This document shows, in pieces, positions 42,901 to 53,170 of a stretch of DNA of 64,000 bases (the stretch's first letter is position 1; the number at the start of each line of letters is the position of its first letter). Source of the stretch: Aphrocallistes beatrix (taxonomy: Eukaryota > Porifera > Hexactinellida > Sceptrulophora > Aphrocallistidae); NCBI GenBank assembly GCA_963281255.1, contig OY725488.1, forward strand, positions 11,133,524 to 11,197,523, in the 5' to 3' direction. The translations under genes were made by a program, and so were the position numbers. The notes beneath the pieces were generated by a model. It saw only the letters and a program-made list of their open reading frames with translations. It was not told where the DNA came from and ran no database searches.

Positions 42901-44726
42901 AAGTGCCATTTTGGGGAATTTGCAAAATGTACCTAATTTGAACTGCGACCGAATAACTTTTTCTCGTTTCTGATAACGAATTCAGTGGATTTATAAAATA
43001 TTTCTATGGCGAATGAAAGGTACCTGGTGCTAAATCGTCATGGGACATCGATTATGAAGACATTTTTGACAGAAGCAGTGGACCCTGATTCACGATTTTC
43101 GCTGCGTGCCAAGACACATTTTTTTTCTCAAAACTCACCATACAAAACACATTTCTAAGTCATACAATCGAAAAATCTTTTAAAATCATTGAAAATATTC
43201 GAATTACAACCTCTAAGGACCATAATAACTAAAATAGTTTGAGTATAAGAAATTTTATACCTAATGAGCTTGTAACAGAACTTAATTGACACCCTGTATA
43301 TTGATATATCTCACATATGATGCAACTATCATAAAAAAAGATGACTCATCACTCTGTTATGACGTCATCATTACGCATCAAAATTTGGAAAATTGACAAA
43401 TTTTGTAGACTTGAAGATGACAAAAATTGATTTGAATTTTCTATAAATGGATTTATTCAAATCGTTTTGGCTAATTATATTGTGATTATTTACACAATTC
43501 AAAGTGGTGTGCTGGGAAGTTATGGAGGTTCTACTGTACTTGTCTTAGCTCTGTCCTATCCAAAGTTCTGTTGCAATATGATTATACTCAGCAACTACGT
43601 ATAGAGTTTGTTAATTTGAATGCTCCACTATTCGAGTTTCTACCGAATCAGTATCAACTTATTTTTGTATATTTACTTTGTTTTTGAGATTATTTATTTA
43701 TATTTCTTTATTTTTATTTATTAGTGAATTTTACCTTTCATAAATGAGATTTCCGAAATTATTAATTGAATCGAATAACTTATTTCTCAAACGTTAAATT
43801 CAAATAACTGTGTAGGGTCTCTCTCGACACTTCACACATCAAGTGGAGCAGCTTGAACAAGAGAGAGAACGCTAGAGTGTTGGAGAATGAGCTGAGGAAT
43901 AATCACACGGAGATATCCGAGATGAAGGAACTGCTGGCGAGGAAGGAAAGCGAGAAGAGGCAACTCACAGAGCAATTCCAGCAGAATCTAACTGCTAGCA
44001 ACCAGCTGTCAGCTGTAGAGAGAGAGAAACAGAAGTTAGCAGCCCAGCTAGTCAGCTCTGGAGGAACCAGAGACAGACTAGAATCAGACCTGAGTAGAGT
44101 GAGTGCAGAGTTGGATGAGATTAGACCGGAGTTGTCCGCTCTTAAGAGAGACTGTGCTGAGTCGCGAGAGCAGAGAGCGGCGCTGTTGCGAGAGAACTCT
44201 GTGCTCCAGGGTAGAGTAGGAGAGTTGGAGAGTCAGCTGACCGCTTTGAGAGGTGAGAAATCAGCTGTGGAGCAGCAAGTGTCTGTCATGACGTCACAAC
44301 TCCAGTCCGTGCGGGAGAGATCTGAGAGTGAGGCGAGTGGGATGGATGAGAGGCTGAGAGAGGTAGAGCGAGGCAGATAGTGTTATTATCTCGCTGAGAG
44401 AAGAGGTGGAAGGGAAGCGTGTTGAGGTAGATAGGGTTAGAGCGGAGTTGGATTTGAGAGTGAGAGATGTGGAGAATTTGAGGGAAGATATGAGAGGTTT
44501 GGAGACTGAAAGGGAGCAGAGTCGGACTGATCTTACTCGGGCCCAGGAGAGAATTCTTCTTCTTCAGACCGAACTGGAAAGAGAAGTGGCAGAGAGTGAA
44601 TCGAACCTATCTGAGATTGTCCAGATATTGCGGAGATTCAACCTAGTGAAGATGAGTATAAGATGGGAGATATCTGTGTATTTGATTCTGTATGTGTATA
44701 TTGATTGTTGTAATTATCCTTCATTG
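39941..44726 (+). CDS. long coiled-coil protein, multi-exon, frame-damaged
   Basis: GC-rich exons joined by GT-AG: about 39941-40115, 40442-40707, 41539-41784, 43816-about 44690. Phases of the first three junctions agree. The product is almost entirely coiled coil (QYYQQYRAELQQLQCEVDR, ALESERQLTSRVEGLEARS, ELRNNHTEISEMKELLAR, ELDLRVRDVENLREDMRG). Frame breaks: in a GA run at about 43850-43860 and at about 44370, possibly a third near 44640. In another frame the end reads EDEYKMGDICVFDS before a gtatgt donor, faintly like the start of the ATG11/FIP200 claw domain; this is only a suggestion. No start codon exon or final exon was found. Either a decaying gene or real with assembly errors. Introns hold several MITEs. 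Confidence 0.6.
40743..40968. mobile_element. CGAAATGTCCG-type MITE in intron
   Basis: Starts ggtaatccgacacttcc and ends cgacgaagtgtccgccgtt, like 17076-17465 but with far fewer end repeats. It lies in the second intron of the coiled-coil gene. Confidence 0.55.
40985..41240. repeat. degenerate taggaatt(a/t)gaccaacg repeats
   Basis: About seven imperfect units (taggaattaaaccaac, taggaatttgaccaacg, taggaatttggccaac). Intronic. Confidence 0.6.
42185..42310. repeat. dispersed repeat related to 49957-50091
   Basis: Shares taggagcgtgaaaatcc, tttaggcgtatg and agcgtatctctgg with 49957-50091. Intronic. Confidence 0.6.
42528..43296. mobile_element. long-inverted-repeat element, CAGGGTGTCAATTAAG ends
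   Basis: About 223-bp inverted repeats (42528-42751 and 43074-43296) with minor mismatches. TA lies at 42526-42527 and 43297-43298. No coding capacity. The ends resemble Tc1/mariner-derived MITEs. It lies in the third intron of the coiled-coil gene. Confidence 0.85.
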
Positions 44727-44739
44727 AGTTACTGATCTG

Positions 44740-45156
44740 ATTCGGTGAGTATTCTCCTTTTAACGCGATTACGATTTAGGTCTCTTTTATAAATTTAATA
44801 TTTAGTCGTATTGTATTGTGTGAGTATAGCATAATCCATGGTATAACACAGTATAATCTACCATTGTCCTCATCCTGGTTACTATATTGAGTTATTCTGT
44901 TGATCCGTAGTAGGAATTGAGTGTTATTCTCAAATGTGCTACTTATTATCCTACCACTCTTATAATATAGCAGATTTTTCTGGAACTTATTTTTGTTACT
45001 CATCCCTCCATCTAAATTTAGATATTACCGTAGACATAATAAATTACATTCTTTGCTGACCGAAACTTAGTGTCAGAAATGATATTATTTTTGGTCTCTT
45101 GGAAACAAGTTATTTTGTTCAGTTAGATTACATTGAATCATATTTACGAATTCTTG
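44740..45156. other. intergenic or 3' intron of coiled-coil gene
   Basis: AT-rich with no GC-rich exon resembling the preceding gene. Nothing recognised. Confidence 0.4.
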
Positions 45157-45301
45157 CATATCGACCGTCCCTTTTTTAACAGACATCTCCATATTTTCAC
45201 TGTCCAGTTTTATAGTTACATGTCTAACCTTTCCATTGCCTTGTGGAATCCCCCGGGAATTCAACGCCTCGCTTTTATCAAGACTCAAGTTGGCATGTAT
45301 G
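45157..45301. mobile_element. CATACATGCCAAC-type MITE
   Basis: Left gcatatcgaccgtccc, right aagttggcatgtatgc; same family as 39315-39495. Confidence 0.55.
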
Positions 45302-45319
45302 CCAGTTTTCTGGATCCAC

Positions 45320-45605
45320 TGGCATGGACGTAGTCAGGAAGTTTGTAGAGGCATATCAACAACTGGGGTCTGGGGTGCTGTAATCCCCCCAGTGGGGTCC
45401 AGCGACAAAGTCCCTGGAAGCTAACAACGATTTGTCTCACTATTTAGACAGAATCGTCTAATTTTGAGGTTCTAGAAATGAAAATTAACTCCGATGACAC
45501 TCCCCTCTCATGAATTATTTGTAATTTAGAAAATAAATAATCAGACTTTGTCCATCCAAGGGGGAGCTACCCCCTGACCCCCCTACCCACGCCCTTGTCC
45601 ACTGG
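45320..45605. repeat. dispersed repeat, matches 24940-25155
   Basis: Begins ggcatggacgtagtcagga, contains ttttgaggttctagaaat and ends ccctgacccccctaccc ... gcccttg. Its shape suggests a short non-autonomous element. Confidence 0.55.
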
Positions 45606-45645
45606 GTCCAATACTCCAAAGAATGGAATTTGGACATTAGAGTAC

Positions 45646-45790
45646 AGTAGAATTCGCTTATTAGCAACTCGAGTTTTGCTCATAAAATGGTTGCTAATAA
45701 ACAAAGTTGCTAATGTGGGGACAGCATTAATATAGATTCTATACTTGGGACTTAAAATTGTTTGCTAATAAGCGAACTCCTCTGTAAGAG
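45646..45790. repeat. pogo-like MITE fragment
   Basis: Left end CAGTAGAATTCGCTTATTAGC with later attgtttgctaataagcgaact; the terminal CAGT at the right is lost. Confidence 0.5.
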
Positions 45791-45816
45791 GAAGAAAAGG
45801 TTTCATTCCAAATGTA

Positions 45817-47151
45817 CAGTATGTCCCATAATTATTTAGAATTTTAATAATGACTCAGAATTTTTTTTGTTAATTAGTAACATTGTTCGCCTGCTTTTAT
45901 AAGATAACTGATATTGTGTAGTTTAATATTTTATTTTAGAGCCATTGTTATCTATCAATAGTTGGCACCTCTTTGGCATCGAACTCCAATATGGCTCGAG
46001 AAAAAATACATCTATACTTTCCCATATAGCAACAACATCATCCTTGAGAGCTTTTAGAGTAGCTGGACCTCTTTTAATCAATTCCTGTTTCAACAACGCA
46101 AACAAGTTCTCGATGGGGTTGACATCTGGACTCTGACTGGGCCAGTCTATGGTATTTTGTGGCATATTCTCTTCCATCCAAGCCTTGGTTATCTTAGCAG
46201 TATGTTTCGGGTCATTATCTTGGACGAGAAACCACTTCTCTCCATGTAAAACACGTGCCTGTTGTAACAAATGTCCATTTAAAATCTCGCAAAATATCTG
46301 GGCAGTTAGATTCTCCCTAAAAATATATAGTGGGAATGTCCCAGCTGACGAAAATGCGGCCCAAATATGGATTTTCTGGGTATGTTTAACTGTTGGTGTA
46401 GTTCTGCTGGTGCCATTTTTGGTCCACATGCGAACACGACCTCTATTTGTCCAGATGGATGCTTCATCAGCGAAGATTGCGTCTTGCCAGAAGTTTCTGA
46501 TATTCCTGTAAGCCCATTCAACCCTACTAGAACGATTTTTTCAGATAACATCGGAACTGGGGTGGGGTACGGCTTAGTGTAGTTTAATTTTATTAAACAT
46601 CGAGCTACGGTATTTTTTGACACATCAACTGGACATTTGCTTGCCATAGATCTTAAAGAAATATATGGCGTCCTTCGTATTTGTTGTGCAATGCTGTTTC
46701 GTAGAAGTGGAGCCAATTTAGAGGGTCTGCCACCTCCCTTGCGATGTTTCATTGAGATATTCGCCTGAATCCTGGATTTAACGTTGTAGACTGTAGCAAG
46801 AGAAACACCAATAAGATCAGAAATTTCTCTAGGTGTATGTTTTTTAGCGTCTAATAGCACTCTAATCCGAGCTCTCTTCTCAGTTTGAGTCATTACAATT
46901 ATATGGACCTAATATATGAATAGTTAAATACAGATTAAGAAACTATGCAATTTTGGTCGCATCATCATGACGTCATCATTATATAAAAATTGGAAAAATC
47001 CATTTTAGAATAGGTTTTAGTGTATTACTACATTATCAACGATTATTGACATAAGGTTGATTAATAAAAGTACCAGTATTAGAGCTTAATCTAGTCAGAT
47101 ATCGAAAAAGATTGAATCAAGCAAAATTCTAAATAATTATGGGACATACTG
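45817..47151 (-). mobile_element. Tc1-type transposon, second copy type
   Basis: Perfect inverted repeats of about 29 bp beginning CAGTATGTCCCATAATTA. TA duplications at 45815-45816 and 47152-47153. It is 1335 bp, one base shorter than 15738-17073. Carries a transposase with one frameshift. Confidence 0.93.
45923..46893 (-). pseudogene. Tc1-type transposase with a single frameshift
   Basis: Starts MTQTEKRARIRVLLDAKKHT at 46893; HTH ISDLIGVSLATVYNVKSR, GRPSKL, second HTH, then LSEK. The frame is lost at a run of six A (minus strand, 46541-46536) and regained in the next frame with FADEASIW, VQDNDPKHT and SPDVNPIENLF. By my count 35 residues lie between the second Asp and Glu, as in 15996-16967. 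Everything else is intact, so the break is recent or a sequencing error. Confidence 0.9.
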
Positions 47152-47304
47152 TATACCTCTACACCTCGTGTGTAAGCACAGCAATTGATTGGTTAGTTAA
47201 CATTCCCAGTTAGTTAAGCGCATAAGAACGAACACAGTTTAATCAGAAGCAATCTCATTCCTAAGAATCTAAGTGAGACAATCCGTAGACTAGAGTCAGG
47301 AGTG

Positions 47305-47629
47305 TCACATGGCGATCCCGGCCAGCTGCAGGTAGCCCTGTAGACGCTGCTTGTTCTTTTCGTCCCAGTCCGCTCCCCCGAGCAGTTTCTTCGCGGCGTC
47401 CGGGGACTTCTGCACGAGTTCGTTCAGACAGGTGGCCACGTACTGCCTCAGGTCAGGGGCCAGCTGCAGCAGCTGGTCCGTCGGCTCTCTCTCTGCGTTC
47501 ACGAGTCTGGAGTTTGCCGCCTGGTACCCGACCTCTTCCAGACTCTCCGCCGTGCTCCCTGCCTCCGGGAGTCTCCCCTTCGCCAGCTCGATCAGCTGGA
47601 TGAGCGCTTGCAGCAGTGGGCACCAGAGC
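47305..47629 (-). CDS. CSE1L: exportin-2 (CSE1L/CAS) homologue, last exon
   Basis: The minus-strand exon opens after acceptor gtctctag and ends at a TGA at 47305. It reads LWCPLLQALIQLIELAKG, then EEVGYQAANSRLV, then QRLQGYLQLAGIAM. This fits the C-terminus of exportin-2 (importin-alpha re-exporter; HEAT-repeat karyopherin), where WTPLLQALIGLFEL, the PGYQ.AFS.L motif and a final LQGYLQ motif are typical. GC-rich. No preceding exon was found in the next several kb, which are full of MITEs, so it may be a stranded exon fragment or the preceding intron may be long. Confidence 0.6.
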
Positions 47630-47704
47630 CTAGAGACATTGAGTCGTAGTCCTCGTTCTCACATCTGACATTCTATTTCTCACACACAACACACTAAACC
47701 AAAT

Positions 47705-47894
47705 CATACAGCCAACCGTATCGCTTTTTCACTCTTCTACTTTCTACTGAGCTAATTTTCTCGAGTGTCCCGCTTTACAGGAAATTTCCCCATTATGTTC
47801 CGCTTTTTTACTTTAGATTCCAAGTATAATACTTTTCTATTATGTCTCCCCGAAATTCAACGCTGCGCCAGCTTTTATCATGGCTCGAGTATGA
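47705..47894. mobile_element. CATACATGCCAAC-type MITE
   Basis: catacagccaaccgtatcgc at left; catggctcgagtatgatgc at right, with cccgaaattcaacgct inside. Same family as 39315-39495. Confidence 0.55.
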
Positions 47895-47974
47895 TGCAAA
47901 ATATTTCAGAAATTGGTCTAATTTCTAAAAGATCATCCCTGTTATTAAACTTTACGATTCCCATTTAATATGTT

Positions 47975-48420
47975 CAGTTAAGTCGACTCCGGCAGGGATT
48001 TACTTGCTACTTTTTTTTTACTTGCTACTTACTACCTTTTTATTTTTTTGGAGGAAAATAAATGGTAGTAAGTAAATATTCTGGATGCCGAGCAAAAAAA
48101 AAGTAGCAAGTAAATTTCCCGGACACCTTGATGAAATGGACATGGTTAAATTAAGAAAATTCTGATTCTGAAATGCTCAAATATGTCTGCAAATCGTTCG
48201 ATGCACGCTCGACCTCGATCTTATACTACACGATCAAAAATTTCTTCCCCTCACGCCAACTAAATGCCGGTCAGAAAATAAGTAGCAAGTAAAAAAAAAG
48301 TAGTGAGTGAGTAAACTAAATCTAAAATGGAGGAAAAAATAAAGTAGCAAGTAAATGGTTGGCAAAAAAAATCCGTACAACTTTTTTTTTGCCAGTTCTG
48401 GAATCCCTGAAGTCGAGTTA
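47975..48420. mobile_element. MITE with internal tttacttgctac repeats
   Basis: Inverted ends taagtcgactccggcaggga / taactcgacttcagggatt. Inside, tttacttgctac and its inverse gtagcaagtaaa occur several times with A/T tracts. Confidence 0.6.
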
Positions 48421-48672
48421 TATCTAAGTCCTTATATGGACATCGGATATATTTTGGTAGGAGTATTTGTATTCCAAACTTTGATATAATGGAAGTAAGC
48501 TAATATTCATACATCCCAAGTGATCTGTATTTCCAATCAAAACCAGCATAATCAGAGTAAGTAACTACAAAATAATTGTAGTGTATCAGGAGAATGGCAG
48601 ACTGACTGATGAGCCTTAGCCGAGGCGAAACACTGAGATTAAAATGTAAAAATATCTTGATTGCATACTATA

Positions 48673-49443
48673 CTACTTAGGGCATTCAAAAAGTTCTCAT
48701 CTCATATCTGTATCTCAAATGATAGTGAAAATAGGATATTTCCGATTTGTCCATTGTATTCCTTAGGGGATCAGCTTCCAATTTATATATTGGTTTATTT
48801 TAAAAGGACAATTATTGTGGTTCCTACATTAGATTTTTTGTGCATCGGTTTAGGGTAGTGTCGAAAAGTTGGAATCTCCCCATTGAAAATGGCTTAAAAC
48901 TAAATTTGGAGAATAAAAGTTGTGAAAATCGTAGAATAAGGTCATTAAAAGGTTAAATAATTAAGAACCAATGTGAAAAAGTAAACGGGAGGTGTTCAAT
49001 AGTATTGCTCGTGTTGAAAAAATATCATGCTACTTTTAGTGGATTTTTTGTCAATTTTCGCCACTCAAAAAGTGGGACAAAAATGGTAGTAAACCACTTC
49101 AAAACATAGTATTCCCTCAGCCTCAAACTATAATACTTCAGAAAATTCAATCTATATGTTAGTTGATGCGTAGAATTCGATGGAGGGATCAGTTTTAATC
49201 TAAATTTGCTCAGAACTGAAATATATCAAAGGGAACCCGAAAAATCACGTTCAAAGGGACTACCTTAAACCGATGTACAAAATATAATGTAGGAACCACA
49301 ACAATTGTCCTTGTAAAATAAACCAATATACAAATTGGAAGCTGATCCCCTAAGGAATACAATAGACAAATAGAAAATATCCTATTTTCACTATTATTTG
49401 AGATACAGATTTGGGATGAGAACTTTTTGAATGCCCTAAGTAG
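48673..49443. mobile_element. long-inverted-repeat MITE with mariner-like ends
   Basis: Ends CTACTTAGGGCATTCAAAAA in inverted orientation, with about 180-bp arms (48673-48858; 49262-49443) showing a few mismatches. TA at 48671-48672 and 49444-49445. The GGGCATTCAAAAAGT core matches the right end of the mariner at 35231-36564. Confidence 0.85.
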
Positions 49444-49895
49444 TACATATATCTCAAATAGTTGGTATATATATGTAATTGAGTGTCCTTCTGAGATAGT
49501 ATTGGATACAAATGATCGTTTTTAATAATCGAAAATTAGTCAGTTGATGAGCTTGTTCTTAGACAGACCATCCAGGAAGATACTGGTAGACCTTGCTCTT
49601 AATTACTTTAAAAATAGAAATGAATATGACTGCTGAAAAATAAGTGCCCGTCTTGCGATATGTGTGGCTTGTTACCATCCACTTTTGCTTCCTTCAGATT
49701 CTGAAGTTGATCAGTCATGGCTTTCAGGAGTGGAGGTAACTTACTCAAATCAGCAAGCTTTCTCTGTGCATGGATGTATTCATTCTTGCGAGAAAATCCA
49801 CACAACTGACAATGAAACGACGCTATCCACTCCAGTGTGATAGCAATGAGAATATGCTTCATCATCACCTGAGGAGGCCTCATACACCTGCTGTA

Positions 49896-50091
49896 CCAGG
49901 GATCATCTAGGAGTGTGAGACGCTCCTTCAGACTATGATTTTAAGCCAGAAAGTGTCTAGGAGCGTGAAAATCCAGAATAGTACCCAATTTACTCTATTA
50001 TGATGTTATCGGTTTAGGCGTATGTATATTTAGGGGTTTGAGATTAGAAGCGTATCTCTGGAGGGCTGTAGCATACCCTGACGTGCAAGAT
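49896..50091. mobile_element. MITE, CAGGG(T/A) ends
   Basis: Left cagggatcatctaggagtg, right ggctgtagcataccctg (inverse starts CAGGGTATGC). The interior is shared with 42185-42310. Target duplication not clear. Confidence 0.5.
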
Positions 50092-50208
50092 TCCTACCCG
50101 ATGAATTGCAGAAACTGCTCGAATATATTTTGCTTCATCTGTCGATGTAGTAAGTATGACATGTCCACTACCCATAAGAATATTACATGTTCCCCAGTTC
50201 CAGTGCAG

Positions 50209-50276
50209 ATCAAATACATACATACATACATACATACATACATACATACATACATACATACATACATACATACATA
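50209..50276. repeat. (CATA)n microsatellite
   Basis: About 17 perfect tetranucleotide units, continuing as tacatacatacatac after the inserted element at 51203-51217. Confidence 0.95.
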
Positions 50277-51202
50277 CAGTGTGTCCCGAAATTATTGGCA
50301 GTAAACTTTAACTTAATGTAGTATCAAACTAGTACTTAGAAAGAGTATTATAATTTCAGGATAACTTCATTTATGTATTTTCTTACTATATTTACATCGT
50401 TTTGAGTCACACTATCATACCATGTGATTACCCAGCATCTTTTCTGAAATGCAAACTCATTCTATGTCTCAGTTTTTGTCAAAATCCCAATCACTATTTG
50501 CTATGGTATAGTAATGTTTTCTTCTATACCGCTTAATTTAGTTATAGAAATATCTAAGTATGTACATATCTTGTAGTTATGCAATTCTTAAGTGTTTGTT
50601 CAAAGGATTCGGCAAGATATAGGCTCTGGAAGTCAGAATTAGGGGTGTGTCAGTGATTATCCTACAAAAAAAAATTGAATTTGAGAAAACATAATTGTAT
50701 TTGTAGTCAATCCCCACAAATAGCACTAATTATTAGTTATTCCATTACTTTAAACAAGTTAAGTTCATAATTTTTAAGTTTATGGGCGAAATTCCACTTT
50801 TTACGTTGTTATCCTCTGCGAGCGTCAAACACACCCCTAATTCTGACTTCCAGAGCCTATATCTTGCCGAATCCTTTGAACAAACACTTAAGAATTGCAT
50901 AACTACAAGATATGTACATACTTAGATATTTCTATAACTAAATTAAGCGGTATAGAAGAAAACATTACTATACCATAGCAAATAGTGATTGGGATTTTGA
51001 CAAAAACTGAGACATAGAATGAGTTTGCATTTCAGAAAAGATGCTGGGTAATCACATGGTATGATAGTGTGACTCAAAACGATGTAAATATAGTAAGAAA
51101 ATACATAAATGAAGTTATCCTGAAATTATAATACTCTTTCTAAGTACTAGTTTGATACTACATTAAGTTAAAGTTTACTGCCAATAATTTCGGGACACAC
51201 TG
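50277..51202. mobile_element. giant foldback element, 374-bp near-perfect arms
   Basis: Arms 50277-50650 and 50829-51202 are inverse copies; I found no mismatch on reading. The loop is 178 bp. Ends CAGTGTGTCCCGAAATTATT match the CAGTNTGTCCC pattern of the two Tc1-type elements here. TA at 50275-50276 and 51203-51204, within a CATA microsatellite. No coding capacity. Confidence 0.93.
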
Positions 51203-51325
51203 TACATACATACATACGGATATACGGACGAGATATTCCGTACATATCATAAGAGCATCATCATCATGTCATAAGAGCAAAAATAAATTATATAAGCTGC
51301 AGTAAAAACAACAACAACAGTAATA

Positions 51326-51657
51326 CAGTACACCCTCGCTAATCCGAACAGCTCTGTTCCAATGTTCGAAAAAATCGTTCGGATTAGTGAATTTGTTCCG
51401 ATTAGTGAAATAACACTAATTCAATAGGGCATTAATTATAATAAATTTGTATTGTTAGAATATTAAGGATATTATTTCGCTATTATTGCTTATTTAACGA
51501 GGTTTCTCAATCTTAATGATAAATCTAAGTTTATAAACTTTTATTCTAATCATAGAGGCGAATAAAATTATATTTTGGGTGTTCGGATTTTAAGAATGAA
51601 GTGTTCGGATTAGCGAGGGTTCGGATTGGCGAGGTTCGGACTAGCGAGGGTGTACTG
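51326..51657. mobile_element. pogo-like MITE, 332 bp
   Basis: Ends CAGTACACCCTCGCTAATCC / CAGTACACCCTCGCTAGTCC (inverse), TA at 51324-51325 and 51658-51659. Multiple ttcggattag subterminal motifs. Confidence 0.85.
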
Positions 51658-51726
51658 TATCGATAACAAAGAAAAAACACTATAGATTGTCATTTTTAAG
51701 AGAAAATTTGGAAGTGAAAAAAGAAA

Positions 51727-52671
51727 TTATTTTGGTTCATAAACTATTAATTTCTGTCCATGTGTGCATCTGAACATTTGAAAATCTTCAGTCATAGCAA
51801 TCCGATGTGGATATGATTCAATATTTGGACGATAATATCGAACTCTTCCTCCTGAATACCAAACTGCAAGTTTGTTTGGTGTATTGTTGCTGATGATCAC
51901 ATTGTCTAGAAGATCTAAACAGAGATACCTGGGATCAAACATAAAGCTACGGTTAAACTTAACAGTTTGGAGAATCATCTTTTTAGATAAATCATAACGT
52001 TGGATCGTGAAGATTTTTTTCGTGTAGATTTTATCGTGAAAATTTTTTGTATGTCTTTGTCGATTATCTCGAACGTAGTGAGCTGACAAAATAACCATTG
52101 TATCTTTCCTAATACAAAGTGAAAGGCCTTCTCCAAACTCAGAATTGTAAGCGTCAAATGGTTTCAAATATTCCAAATCGTGAGAGTAAATTGCGATTTC
52201 ATTTGTTTTGAAAATAGGTGCATAGATAAATCCATCTTTATCACAGTCGAAACCGAGAGAAATTTTCGATTTATTTTGTTTAACATTGTAATCGTTATAG
52301 CGTGTTGTTTGTGAATTAGATCCAGACAGGACGATCATATCTTCTGTGAAGTGGATATTGGTCCCAGAGGACCAATGATGGGTGAAGTCACTACAGAGAC
52401 TTTTAGATGTCACAAAGAATCCATCCAATGTGTAGATTTCAAGTAAACTATTATCACGGAACGACGGTGAGTACAGAGCTACAAGTCTTCTTGTTGGATG
52501 AAGAGAAATTGAAATAACAGTCTCTTCATTTCCAAATTCTCTAAAACTATTGTGATCAAAATGATATATTTCCTTTTCTCTCCGCGCACTCGCGGCTGTT
52601 GTATTTGCTTTAGACTTTTTGCAAGAATCTTCATCCAATTTGACTCCGCAACGCTTCTTTGATCGCTTCAT
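51727..52671 (-). CDS. propeller-like protein with basic N-terminus
   Basis: 314 residues from the ATG at 52671. The frame extends further upstream without an ATG in good context. The N-terminus MKRSKKRCGVK is basic, as in a nuclear localisation signal. The rest is repeated beta-strand units resembling a divergent NHL/WD-like propeller: VISISLHPTRRLVALYSPS, KISLGFDCDKDGFIYAP, DPRYLCLDLLDNVIISNN, IAVWYSGGRVRYY-like strand near the end, YPHRIAMTEDFQMF. No coiled coil is present, unlike the 4393-type genes. A perfect hairpin lies about 180 bp upstream. Function unknown. Confidence 0.65.
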   Translation of the reverse strand: MKRSKKRCGVKLDEDSCKKSKANTTAASARREKEIYHFDHNSFREFGNEETVISISLHPTRRLVALYSPSFRDNSLLEIYTLDGFFVTSKSLCSDFTHHWSSGTNIHFTEDMIVLSGSNSQTTRYNDYNVKQNKSKISLGFDCDKDGFIYAPIFKTNEIAIYSHDLEYLKPFDAYNSEFGEGLSLCIRKDTMVILSAHYVRDNRQRHTKNFHDKIYTKKIFTIQRYDLSKKMILQTVKFNRSFMFDPRYLCLDLLDNVIISNNTPNKLAVWYSGGRVRYYRPNIESYPHRIAMTEDFQMFRCTHGQKLIVYEPK

Positions 52672-52851
52672 TGCTATGAAAATAGTGAAATTGATTATAT
52701 TCCTTACAACAAGTATTTTCCTACTCACTGATCTAAATACGCACTTAAGGCAGGATTCTGCAAGCGGCGGCCAGCGGAAGCGATTTTCGTGGTCCACCGA
52801 AAAATGGCTACAACCTGATTATTTTACCAAAATATCTTACTCAGTAAGTAT

Positions 52852-52903
52852 ACATTCATAAATAGCTTTAGAATGAGCACATTCTAAAGCTATTTATGAA
52901 TGT
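52852..52903. repeat. perfect 24-bp hairpin with 4-nt loop
   Basis: Arms 52852-52875 and 52880-52903 (acattcataaatagctttag... and inverse), loop agca. No mismatch. Lies just upstream of the minus-strand gene at 51727-52671. Confidence 0.9.
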
Positions 52904-53170
52904 CTTTAAATATTATTTCTGTTCGATACCTCATTTGATGTGTTAAACAAATAATTTCTCATTTGACTTTAGTAGAATTGTGATATTCACCATATATCTG
53001 CAATTCAGCTGTGTTTACCACAATAATATTATTGCTTATGATCTGAGGAAATAAATAATTTCCGCACTTCCATGTGACAAAAATTACGAAGATTATGATC
53101 TTAAGTTATGTAGATCATGATCGTTAGTTTTCTGGACGGATATGGACTGACTCTAGCAGAGGGCATTGTA

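Noticed and set aside
49608..49883. 91-residue minus-strand open frame (MRPPQVMMKHILIAITLEW)
   Set aside because: Partly overlaps the edge of a MITE region, has no recognisable domain and no flanking gene signals; too weak to list as a gene.
50038..50304. Open frame with YIHT/MYVC repeats
   Set aside because: Generated by the CATA microsatellite; no coding support.
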